DNA from: Dactylis glomerata
Taxonomy: Eukaryota; Streptophyta; Magnoliopsida; Poales; Poaceae
DNA: 64,000 bases
Direction of reading: 5' to 3'
NCBI GenBank assembly: GCA_007115705.1
Contig: QXEO01002084.1
Location: forward strand, 248,001-312,000
Both the position numbers and the translations under genes were made by a program. This document shows positions 22,851 through 33,311 of this stretch, piece after piece. Each line of letters starts with the position of its first letter. The stretch's first letter is position 1. The notes beneath the pieces were generated by a model. It searched no databases. It was given only the letters and a program-made list of their open reading frames with translations, and was not told the origin of the DNA.

Positions 22851-25800
22851 ATGCTGGGAGCTTGCTCCTGCGTGGCCATGCTGCTCGTCGTAATAACGTG
22901 CATATACCTCTTCCAGAGGTTAGGGCGAAAGGGCAAGATCTTCAGTGGTACATTCTCATCGGCGACGACCGTGCCGCTCCCGCGGGGGCCATCGCCGTGG
23001 CCGGTGGTGGGCAACCTGCCCGAGATGATGCTCCATAGACCGGCCTTCCGGTGGATCCATCTCGTGATGAAGGAGATGGGCACCGACATGGCCTGCTTCC
23101 GCCTCGGCGGCGTCCACGTCGTCCCCATCACCTGCCCCAAGATCGCGAGGGAGGTGCTCAAGACACAGGACGCAAATTTCGTGTCGCGCCCCCTCAGCTT
23201 CGCCTCCAGCATCATCAGCCACGGGTATGGAGATGCCGTGCTCTCGCCGTTCGGTGACCAGTGGAAGAAGATGCGTCGGGTGCTCACCTCCGAGATCGTC
23301 TGCCCTTCCCGCCACAAGTCGCTCCACGACAAGCGCGCCGACGAGGCCGACAACCTCGCACGCTACGTCTACAGCCTCACCGGTGCCTCCGGCGGCAGCG
23401 TGGACGTCAGGCACGTCGCGCGGCATTACTGTGGCAACGTCATCCGCCGGCTTGTCTTCGGCAGGCGGTACTTCGGGGTACCTCAGCTCGACGGCGGGCC
23501 AGGGCCGCTCGAGGTGGAGCACATGGACGCCGCCTTCACCTCTCTGGGGCTCCTCTTTTCCTTCTCCGTCAGGGACTATCTCCCGTGGCTGCTTGGCCTT
23601 GACATCGACGGCCACGAGAAGATGGTTAAGGAGGCAAACGCGAGGGTGAATAGACTCCACGACACGGTCATCGATGAGCGGTGGAGGCGGTGGAATGGCG
23701 GTGAGAGGAAGGAGGAAGCTCGAGGACTTCCTCGACGTTCTCCTCTCGCTTGAAGACGGCGATGGCAACCCGTTGCTCACCATCGACGAGATCAAAGCGT
23801 TGTGCATGGTAAGCAAACCGTTTACTAATCACTATTTAAAACGTAAGTATGTCCCATGCATATGCACGTGCAGTTGCCTCCCATCCAAAATGTGTTCAAA
23901 GGAAAAGTGAGGAAAACATAGAAGAAATTTTTCGTTCATTTGTTGGTCCAGATAAATTGCACAAAAAGAAAAGCAGAGGACGAGTACTTTGACTCCGGTT
24001 CTAAAGAAAAACACATGAATCTTACAAAATCCACTTGGACCCTGTTTCAAATTCCCTTGGTTTAGTAATAAAGCTATACATATACATCATTCGATGCAGA
24101 GGTCGGAATGTCATCCCTTTTCGAAAAGAAGAAATGGTGTGGTTTGTCAATGAATTGACCGTGTTTATTACTAGTTTTTATTCCTATGCCTGAGAACCAA
24201 ACCCCCGATTTTACAAAATTTATGCGTTCCCATTTTCTGTTTCGCATATGCACTCATGTCATATTCCGATATTTTGAAAATCCCACGAATCAAAGCAGTC
24301 TATAGTAATTTTAGAGCAATTTTACAGTATCCGGTACTCCTTCCGAAGGGGCAAGAGTACTGATCAAATCTGACCCTTCGTTTGGGAGGGTAATTTAGTC
24401 TTTTTGTCCTGCTAATTAAAGGCAGTTACCATATAATGATTTCTACAACGGATCTGATTCCATCTTGGTCCAGCGGGACGCCGCCGCATCATCGACGATG
24501 CACACGCGTACCAGCGGGCGTAAGCATTGCGTTGACAATCCCGTTGTCGTTGACGGGAACAGGGAGCTCCTGCTCTAGATTGAGGTGCTGGGAGGCAATA
24601 TAAATGGCGGCGCTGCGGGCAGACGATGACGGCGGATGCCGGACCGGCCATGAAGAGTTGGTGATGGAGGACATGCCAAGCACACCCTACGCAGAGTCGC
24701 ACCATATCCTCCAATGGAGCCGTCAATCCCTTGACGTTGAGCAAGAAGCCAAGTACGAACATCCGCGCCGGGATATCTGATCGTCCGCTCCAGCGTGCTC
24801 CTCTCCCATCTGTAATTCTGTATCACGGCGACACCTGTGGCCATGAAAGCGAGCTGCGTGCAGACGTTGTCCTCCAAGTTACATGTGCCGTCGACTCTGT
24901 ATTCCCAGTGCATTAGCCACCGGTGAGTCCTCACGTGACTTATCCTAGGATCCTACCCAACTCTGTGTGCTGGACGTCGATTAATTCTCCAGAGATCTTT
25001 TGCCTCAAGTCCCTCAACCAGCCATCGGTCGTGCAATATTTGCCGCGTCTCCGCATCTCTCTGTCAGTTTGTGAATGGGGATTAGTAAATTGCCAAATGA
25101 CTATTTACCCCTGAGATCTTGGAGTACCACGGCTTCTGATGGGAGTACTCCATGACATCGGCGGTGGAGTACCAAGTAGTCTTATCCATTGGATCAGAGC
25201 AAATGGAGGGCTCGTATTCATTTAGGGGTACAGTAAAAGTGCTCTAATTTTATGAGTCAAGAATGTTTTTAAGTTTAATCTATAGAAACAAGTGTCCCTA
25301 CATCTCAATATACTTAGATTGATACAACCCAACATCTAGATATAACAAAAATTATCAAAATCTACTTTATAACATATATTTTTTATTTGAAGCAACATAA
25401 ACCAATGGCAAAAGGTACTATCTTAAAGTTTTGTCAATGACCTAAAGTTACTTCTTTCATGAGAGAAACAGATTAATATATTTGCTCACCAACATAATTT
25501 GCCTCCATATGTAGGACATAACGTTAGCGGCGATAGACAACCCGTCTAATGCCGTGGAGTGGGCGCTTGCGGAGATGGTGAATAGCCCGGAGTTGATGGC
25601 CAAGGCGGTGGAGGAGATAGACCGGACAGTTGGCCGGGAGCGTCTGGTGCAAGAGTCGGACCTTCCATAGCTCAACTACATCAAAGCTTGCATACGAGAA
25701 GCGTTTCGCCTGCACCCCATCGCTCCCTTCAACGTCCCACACGTCGCAATCGCCGACGGCCATTGTCGCAGGCTACCGCGTGCCCAAGGGAAGCCATGTT

Positions 25801-26154
25801 CTTCTCAGCCGGGTTGGCCTAGGCCGGAACACGGCCGTCTGGGACGAGCCGCTCCGCTTCAAGCCGGAGCGCCACACGGGACATGGCATCGAAGTTGTGC
25901 TCACGGAGAGCGAGTTGCGTTTCATCTCGTTTAGCACCGGCCGCCGTGGATGCATAGCGGCGTCGCTTGGGACGGCCATGTGCCTCATGCTCTTTAGCAG
26001 AATACTGCAGGGCTTCACCTTGACCAAGCCTGCCGGTGTGGCGATCCTCCATCTTAGAGAGTCGAAACACAACCTCTTCTTGGAGAAGCCGCTGGTGTTA
26101 CACGCCGTGCCACGTCTACCGGTGCACCTCTACCCTATGATCGCATGCCATTGA
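22851..26154 (+). pseudogene. CYP79: Cytochrome P450, CYP79 family, broken
   Basis: CYP79 enzymes are ER-anchored N-monooxygenases that turn an amino acid (tyrosine for CYP79A) into its aldoxime, the first step to cyanogenic glucosides and related compounds. Exon 1 (22851-23806) has an N-terminal anchor (CVAMLLVVITCIYLF) and the proline-rich hinge PLPRGPSPWPVVGNLPEM. It also carries GDQWKKMRRVLTSE and HYCGNVIRRL. It ends at a GTAAGC donor. Exon 2 (25515-26154) begins after TAG with DITLAAIDNPSNAVEW, the CYP79 version of the oxygen-binding helix. It has the K-helix EAFRLHP and the haem loop FSTGRRGCIA. The combined length (about 531 codons) fits the family. Lesions: one extra base near 23716-23721, TAG at 25668-25670 (Lys expected), and one lost base near 25762. 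Three lesions make a pseudogene more likely than sequencing error. Confidence 0.9.
23807..25514 (+). other. CYP79 intron
   Basis: It runs from the GTAAGC donor to the TAG acceptor at the conserved CYP79 intron position, phase 0. At about 1.7 kb it is long. The middle (24430-25090) is GC-richer and has overlapping antisense open frames with no recognised domain. GGGTAATTTAGTCTTTTTG near 24388 and, inverted, CAAATGACTATTTACCC near 25093 could be degenerate Mutator-like terminal repeats around a captured fragment; this is weak. Confidence 0.6.
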
Positions 26155-26223
26155 TTCAATTGATATAGCTTTAAGAGAACAAGAGAGTAAGTGTTTGTTT
26201 TCTACTTTGACAAAGAAATACTC
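26155..26223. other. Short CYP79 3' flank
   Basis: About 70 bp separate the P450 stop from the Copia-2 target duplication (ATTTA, 26224-26228). Any native terminator and 3' UTR were therefore split or displaced by Copia-2. Confidence 0.6.
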
Positions 26224-26228
26224 ATTTA
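26224..26228. repeat. Target-site duplication of Copia-2, left copy (ATTTA)
   Basis: ATTTA precedes the 5' LTR and is repeated at 32773-32777 after the 3' LTR. Confidence 0.95.
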
Positions 26229-27217
26229 TGTTGGAATTTGGTTGTGGGCTTTAGCCCATGGCCCAATACAAATTCTGAAATTCTCATGGCCCATTCATGC
26301 CTAGCAGGGGATGGCACCAAAGTTTAGTCCCACCTTGCTAGTTTGAGGGGAGTTGCACCAATATATATAGTGGGGTGTTCTACTACCTCCTAAAGTGAGA
26401 GAAGAGGAGAGGCTTACACGCGCGCTCCTCCTCCTCCGCCGCCCGTCTCGCCACGCGACGCGACGCGACGCGCCGCGCCGCGCCGCGCCGCGGTTTGCGG
26501 AATGTGCCTCGGTGCCGAGCTTACTTATCTTTTTGCTGCTCAGGAAAATTACTGCGCGAGTTATTTCTCTATCAGCCGTTTCCGGTTTTTCCGGATCGTG
26601 GGCTGCGCCCCACGTCTTACCCGACCAGCGCTATATAAGCAGGCTTAGGCGCAAACCCTAAGTACGCCGTTTCACATCCCGTTTCTCGTCTCCAGAGCTT
26701 TGCGCCGCCGCTACACCTTCTTCATCCCCTCTTCCAGCGTGCATCGGACGACGGGACAGTAGGCCTCCGGAACCCTGCCTCTTGTGAACCTGTACGGGTG
26801 AGGGGCGATCAGGTTTTTCGGGAGCGCTTCTGCGCGACTACTGACGGCATCACGTCGACCGATGACTCCTTCCCCGACGAGGACTTCTTCCCGGACATCA
26901 GCAGCCTCTACATCGACGACATGGCTGACGATGCTGGTACCAACGCCAACGCGAACCTCAACGCCAACGCGAATCTGAACGCGAACGTGAATCCTCCTGC
27001 AGCACCGTACGCAATCTGTACCCATCTTTTCCAGTTTATGTTACAATTTCTTGTACTAGCGTTTGGAATAGATGTGATCTCTTTATCTGTGTTAGATGTG
27101 ATATGTTCGTCTATTCTGCTAGTATGCATGATTAGGTTAATTCCTGTAATTATCATCATGCTTTATTATTGGTTATTTCGGATTAAATCTTATGGTAAAT
27201 TGCTTATATATTCAACA
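26229..27217 (+). repeat. Copia-2 5' LTR
   Basis: This is TGTTGGAATTT...TTCAACA, 989 bp. The TATA box TATATAA lies at 26632-26638. A CGCGA/CGCGC repeat tract at about 26455-26495 differs strongly from the 3' LTR. An open frame begins in the transcribed part (ATG 26798, or 26932 for MADDAG) and stays open into gag. Confidence 0.96.
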
Positions 27218-30200
27218 ATCCAAAAACCTGATTATAGGCAACTGAGTCCAACTGGTTTGGCCGCGGCTACCAGGCCGCCTCCCTTTGATGGTGTCCATTA
27301 TAAGAGATGGCGCACGAGAGCAGTTCTATGGTTCAAAAACCTAGGCTGCTATAGCGCCACTCTTGGCAGACCTGAGGGAGATCTTTCTCCTGCTCAGGAG
27401 GAAGCTTTTCAGAAAGTCGACACCATGTTTATGGGGGTTTTGTTCAACATTCTTGGTGACAACATTGTTGACACCTATATGTCATTTGATAATGGCAAGG
27501 ATGCGTGGGATGCGTGGGATGCGCTGGAAGCCAAGTTTGGTGTTTCTGATGCTGGCACTGAGCTGTATATCATGGAGCAATTCTATGATTATAAGATGAC
27601 TGATGACCGTCCCATTGTGGAGCAGGCTCATGAGATACAGTCTCTTGCCAAAGAACTCGAGCAGTTTAAGTGTACCTTACCGGACAAGTTCGTGGCCGGT
27701 GGCATTATTGCCAAGCTTCCTCCTTTATGGAGGAACTTTGCTACTTCTCTGAAACATAAGAGACAGGAGTTTTCCGTTTCGGATCTCATTGGTTCTCTTC
27801 ATGTTGAGGAAAAGGCGAGAGCAAAGGATACACGTGTTCGAGGTTTTGATGGAAGTTCTAGTGCACATGTGGTGCAGAAAAATAACTTCCAGTCCCATAA
27901 GTCCAAGAATAAGAACAAGTTTGAGGGCAAGGGAAAGTTTGACGGCAAGAACAAGGCCTCGCAGACTACCAACTTCAAGAAGAAGACTGAGTATAAGAAG
28001 AAAGGATCCTGCCATGTGTGTGGTGATCCGAATCATTGGGCTCCTAGCTGCCCTAAACGCTTTGATAAGCGTTCACATGGAAACGGTGGCAATTCTGCCA
28101 ATGTTGTTGTTGGTGATATCGATATGAAGGATGCTGGGTACGGTATATTTCCTACTATCCTTTCAGTTTGTCATTCGCCTGAATGGTGGATAGACACCGG
28201 TGCCAATATACATGTATGTGCTGATATTTCCATGTTTTCTTCTTATCAGGTCGCACGGGCTGGCTCCGTGCTGATGGGAAATGGCTCACGTGCTTTTGTT
28301 CAAGGTGTTGGTACGGTAAATCTAAAGTTCACTTCGGGGAAGACCGTACAGCTGAAGAATGTGCAGCACGTTCCCTCCATCAATAAAAATCTCGTCAGCG
28401 GATCTCTTCTGTGTCGAGATGGTTTTAAGTTAGTTTTTTAGTCCAATAAAGTTGTAATATCGAAGTATGGACAATTTGTTGGGAAAGGCTATGAGTGTGG
28501 AGGCTTGTTCCGCCTTTCTTTGTCAGACTTATGCACTAAAGTTATTAATAATGTTTGCAATGATAATGAGTCCAATATTTGGCATTCACGACTTTGTCAT
28601 ATTAACTTTGGTTGCATGACGCGGCTAGCCAACATGAGTTTAATTCTGAAATTTACTAATGTCAAGGGCTCTAAGTGCCAAGTGTGCGTGCAAGCAAAGC
28701 AACCTCGCAAGTCTCATAAGACCGCGAAGGCAAGAGATTTGGCACCACTAGAGCTCATACATTCAAATCTTTGTGATATGAATGGTGAGTTGACAAAAGG
28801 TGGAAAGAAATATTTCATGACATTGATCGATGACTCCACGAGATACTGCTATGTGTATCTTCTAAAATCTAAAGATGAAGCTTTGAACTTCTTCAAAATC
28901 TATAAAGCTGAAGCAAAAAATCAACTTGATCATAAGATCAAGCGTCTTAGGTCCGATCATGGTGGAGAGTATTTTTCCAACGAATTTGATTCTATTTGTG
29001 CGGAACATGGTATAATCCATGAGAGGACGCCTCCCTACTCGCCCCAATCTAACGAGGTGGCTGAAATAAAGAACCGTACTCTAACTAATTTGGTTAACGC
29101 CATGTTAGACACATCGGGTCTTCCCAAGGCATGGTGGGGGGAGGCGATCTTGACTGTGTGTCATGTCCTAAATCATGTTCCCACTAAGAATAAAGAAATT
29201 ATACCATTTGAGGAATGGGAAAAGAAAAGGTTAAAACTCTCTTACTTACGGACTTGGGGTTGTTTGGCAAAAGTAAACTTGCCAATACCCAAGAAGCGAA
29301 AGCTTGGACCAAAGACCGTTGACTGTGTTCTTCTGGGATATGCGTTTCATAGCATTGGCTATAGATTTTTGATAGTAAAATCTGAAGTACCTGACATGCG
29401 TGTTGGTACTATTATGGAGTCGAATGATGCGACTTTCTTTGAGGACATCTTTCCAATGAAAGGTTCGTCTAGCTCATCAAATCAGGAGATGCCTAGTTCA
29501 TCTAGTCAAGAATTATTTACAATTCCTGAACCCACCATTTTGATAGAACACTCTGATAATCCTATGGAGGATAACAATAGAGCTCCTACTAGGAGTAAGA
29601 GACGGAGGACTGAAAAGACCTTCGGTGATGATTTTATTGTATACCTCGTGGATAACACTCCCATTTCCATTTCAGAAGCCTATGCATCTCAAGATGCTGA
29701 CTATTGGAAAGAAGCCGTTCGCAGTGAGATGGATTCCATCTTGGCAAATGGAACTTGGGAAATTACTGATCGTCCTTATGGGTGCAAACCTGTAGGATGT
29801 AAGTGGGTGTTCAAGAAGAAGCTTAGACCTGGCGGTACTATTGAGAAGTACAAGGCACGCCTTGTTGCTAAGGGTTATACCCAGAAAGAAGGCAAAGACT
29901 TCTTTGATACTTATTCACATGTGGCCAGATTGACCATTATCCGAGTACTACTATCCCTGGCTGCCTCGCATGGTCTTCTCGTTCATCAAATGGACGTTAA
30001 GACGGCTTTCCTAAATGGAGAGTTAGATGAGGAGATTTATATGGATCAGCCGGATGGATTTGTGGTAGGTGGTCAAGAAGGAAAGGTGTGTAAGTTGCTG
30101 AAGTCTTTGTATGGTCTTAAGTAAGCACCTAAGCAGTGGCATGAGAAGTTTGAAAGAACTTTAACTGCTGTAGGCTTTGTTGTTAATGAAGCTGACAAGT

Positions 30201-31251
30201 GTGTGTACTATCACCATGGTGGGGGCCAGGGAGTCATCTTATGTCTGTATGTTGATGATATACTGATATTCGGGACCAGTCTTGATGTTATCAAGGAGGT
30301 CAAAGACTTTTTATCTCATTGTTTTGAGATGAAAGATCTAGGAGTGGCTGATGTGATCTTGAACATCAAGCTACTGAGAGATGACGATGGTGGGATAACA
30401 CTGCTTCAATCTCACTATGTGGAAAAGATCTTGAGTCGTTTTGGGTATAGCGACTGCAAGTCTTCTCCTACGCCATATGATCCTAGCATGTTGGTTCGAA
30501 AGAATCAGGGAGATCCTAAGGATGCTAAAGATCAGCTGAGATATTCTCAGATTATTGGCTCGCTTATGTATTTGGCCAGCGCTATGAGGCCTGACATCTC
30601 TTTTGCTGTTAGCAAGTTGAGTCAATTTATGTCAAATCCTGGAGATGTTCATTGGCAGGCCCTTGAAAGGGTTTTGCGTTATTTGAGTGGTACTGCGAGC
30701 TATGGAGTTCACTACTCTGGGTATCCTAGGGAACTTGAAGGGTATAGTGACTCAAATTGGATTTCTGATGCTGATGAGACTAAGGCCACAAGTGGTTATG
30801 TGTTTACACTGTTTCCTAGAAGTCTTGCAAGCAGACCATCTTAACGAGGTCAACTATGGAAGCAGAACTCACAGCATTAGACACAGCCACTGTTGAAGCA
30901 GAGTGGCTTCGGGAGCTCTTGATGGACTTGCCTGTGGTTGAAAAACCTATACCCGCAATTCCTATGAACTGTGATAATCAAACTATGATCATTAAAGTAA
31001 ACAGTTCTAAGGACAATATGAAGTCATCAAGACATGTGAAGAGGAGACTGAAATCTGTCAGGAAAATGAGAAACTCCGGAGTTATTGCGTTGGATTATAT
31101 CCAAACATCTAAAAATCTGGCAGATCCCTTCACAAAGGGTCTATCACGCAATGTGATAGATAATGCATCGAGGGAGATGGGTTTGAGACCCACACTTGGA
31201 GTTGACCACAGTGGTAACCCACTCTATGTGATCGGAGATCCCGTGAATTAG
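27218..31251 (+). pseudogene. Copia-2 gag-pol polyprotein
   Basis: The domains are complete and in order. Gag (LAAATRPPPFDG, then DAWDALEAKF) leads to a zinc knuckle CHVCGDPNHWAPSC (about 28013-28054) and the protease WWIDTGAN (about 28187). The GAG pre-integrase and integrase follow, then RT with CLYVDDILIFG (about 30242-30274) and RNase H ending at 31251. Lesions: TAG at 28439-28441 (Glu in Copia-1), TAA at 30122-30124 (Gln expected), and a 13-bp deletion after 30810 that shifts the frame. The first integrase aspartate is replaced by Asn (AAT at 28766-28768; Asp in Copia-1). No canonical TGGTATCAGAGC primer-binding site follows the LTR. Confidence 0.95.
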
Positions 31252-31762
31252 AGTTGGGAGACAAGCTGTTGGTCAGCTGAGAGGAGAGTATCCTTACATT
31301 ATATCACCACTCCATATAGATGCAATACTCTCCTATTCTGCATGGTAGGTTGATATTTATCTTAATGTGTTCTAAGTGGCTTGTTTATAGCAAAGATGTT
31401 GCCCTGCAGAACATCTTTTGAAGAACACACCTATATGAGTCTGACTGTCAAACGTCGCAGTCTATGGGAGTTGGGTGCTCTCTAATAAACTCATGAAAGG
31501 CCATGGAGTATGACGCATAAGCTCCAAACCGCGGGGAAGCCTTGCGGCAGTCTAGTATCGGTCTAGGCTTTGTGTGAAACTAGTGCGCACCAAACTTGTA
31601 GTTCAAGGCATAGTCCACTATTCAAGTTGCAATCTAGTGTAGCATGAAGTTGTGAGTGGAAGTTCAACTTAATAGTCTCCACCCCGCACCGGTATATAAA
31701 CAATGTTCTAGAATTATTTGTTGTGATGTGATGAGATGTGCCAATGAGACTTTGTGGGGGAT
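31252..31762 (+). other. Copia-2 3' untranslated region and polypurine tract
   Basis: Noncoding, parallel to 20436-20996, ending in GAGACTTTGTGGGGGAT directly before the LTR. Confidence 0.8.
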
Positions 31763-32772
31763 TGTTGGAATTTGGTTGTGGGCTTTAGCCCATGGCCCAA
31801 TATAAATTTTGAAATTCTCATGGCCCATTCATGCCTAGCAGGGGATGGCACCAAAGTTTAGTCCCACCTTGCTAGTTTGAGGGGAGTTACACCAATATAT
31901 ATAGTGGGGTGTTCTACTACCTCCTAAAGTGAGAGAAGAGGAGAGGCTTACACGCGCGCTCCTCCTCCTCCGCCGCCCGCCTCGCCTCGCCACGCCTCGC
32001 CTCGTCACGATGCGTGCGCGCCGCGGTTTGCGGAATGTTCCTTGGTGCCGAGCTTACTTATCTTTTTGCTACTCGGGAAAATTACTGCGCGAGTTATTTC
32101 TCTATCAGCTGTTTCCAGTTTTTCCGGATCGTGGGATGTTACTAACTCGGACGTGGGCTGCGCCCCACGTCTTACCCAACCGGCGCTATATAAGCAGGCT
32201 TAGGCGCAAACCCTAAGTACGCCGTTTCACATCCCGTTTTTCGTATCTAGAGCTTTGCGCCGCTGCTACACCTTCTCCATCCCCTCTTCCGGCGTGCACC
32301 GGACGACGGGACAGTAGGCCTCCGGAACCCTGCCTCTTGTGAACCTGTACGGGTGAGGGGAGATCAGGTTTTTGGGGAGCTCTTCTGCGTGACTACTAAC
32401 GGTATCACGTCGACCGACGACTCCTTCCCCGACGAGGACTTCTTCCCGGATATCAGCAGCCTCTACATCGACGACATGGCTGACGATGCTGGTGCCAATG
32501 CCAACGCGAACCTCAACGCCAACGCGAATCTGAACGCGAACGTGAATCCTCCTGCAGCACCGTACGCAATCTGTACCCATCTTTTCCAGTTTATGCTACA
32601 ATTTCTTGTACTAGCGTTTGGAATAGATGTGATCTCTTTATCTGTGTTAGATGTGATCTGTTCGTCTATTCTGCTAGTATGCATGATTAGGTTAATTCCT
32701 GCAATTATCATCATGCTTTATTATTGGTTATTTTGGATTAAGTCTTATGGTAAATTGCTTATATATTCAACA
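31763..32772 (+). repeat. Copia-2 3' LTR
   Basis: This is TGTTGGAATTT...TTCAACA, 1010 bp, with TATATAA at 32187-32193. It retains a segment (TTACTAACTCGG) missing from the 5' LTR, where a deletion lies between short GTGGG repeats. Confidence 0.95.
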
Positions 32773-32892
32773 ATTTATACGTTAACAATCTTGATCGTTT
32801 TTTTGTCCAATTAAACTGCTAGTTGCGCATTTTAACAATTATGTGTGATTTCAACTAGAAGTGGCATATTTTTTTTTGGCAACTCTAAGTCT

Positions 32893-33274
32893 CATAGTGA
32901 CAAGGGTATGAATACCAAGACCCACAATGTTGGTACCCCTAAGGCCTGTTCAGGTGCTAGTCTATGAAAGCTAAGCCTAAAATAGATATTGAAGCATAGT
33001 CATAGTCGAAATATGAAGTCGTATTACAATCCGTATTGTATAGACTAATTTGTATCGAATCCGATCGGTTCCTCGAGACCTGGCCACCTATAAATAGGGG
33101 CCAGGAGAGGCCGGCCAGGGACATATTGAGATCGAGCTTTAATCCACGTTTTATCTCAATAATCATCAAAGTTCCGCCTTGTTTGCCTGAATCTTTACCT
33201 TCGAGTTCATCCGACGCCCTCTCCCCTGATCCTAAGTCCTTCATCTAGGATATTTGCCAAGTTAACCCTCGTCA
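32893..33274 (+). repeat. Gypsy-B 5' LTR with left flank CATAG
   Basis: The LTR itself is 32898-33274, from TGACAAGGGTAT to CTCGTCA. CTATAAATAGG at about 33088 is a TATA box. CATAG (32893-32897) should be the left target duplication, but no right partner exists because the 3' end is lost. Confidence 0.85.
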
Positions 33275-33276
33275 AT

Positions 33277-33294
33277 TGGCGTCGACCGTGGGGA
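33277..33294 (+). promoter_or_regulatory. Gypsy-B primer-binding site
   Basis: TGGCGTCGACCGTGGGGA lies 2 bp after the LTR. It has the TGGCG...GGGGA ends of a tRNA-complementary site; the exact tRNA was not determined. Confidence 0.6.
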
Positions 33295-33311
33295 CCTTGG
33301 GCGTTGGAATC

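Larger units (their letters stand above)
26229..32772 (+). mobile_element. Copia LTR retrotransposon (Copia-2), complete but disabled
   Basis: The 6544-bp element has LTRs at 26229-27217 and 31763-32772, an ATTTA duplication, and uninterrupted Copia gene order. It is the same family and orientation as Copia-1, and supplies the empty-site sequence that proves both insertions in Copia-1. It carries two nonsense codons, a 13-bp deletion and a catalytic integrase substitution. Confidence 0.97.

Noticed and set aside
22959..23816. Long minus-strand open frame opposite CYP79 exon 1
   Set aside because: It is the GC-rich shadow of the P450 coding frame and has no family resemblance.
24412..24934. 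A minus-strand gene inside the CYP79 intron
   Set aside because: Overlapping frames without recognised domains and no start or splice context; noted only as a possible captured fragment.
27000..27210. Hydrophobic membrane-protein-like stretch at the end of the Copia LTR frame
   Set aside because: It is AT-rich and poorly placed for gag; more likely untranslated or intron sequence that happens to stay open.
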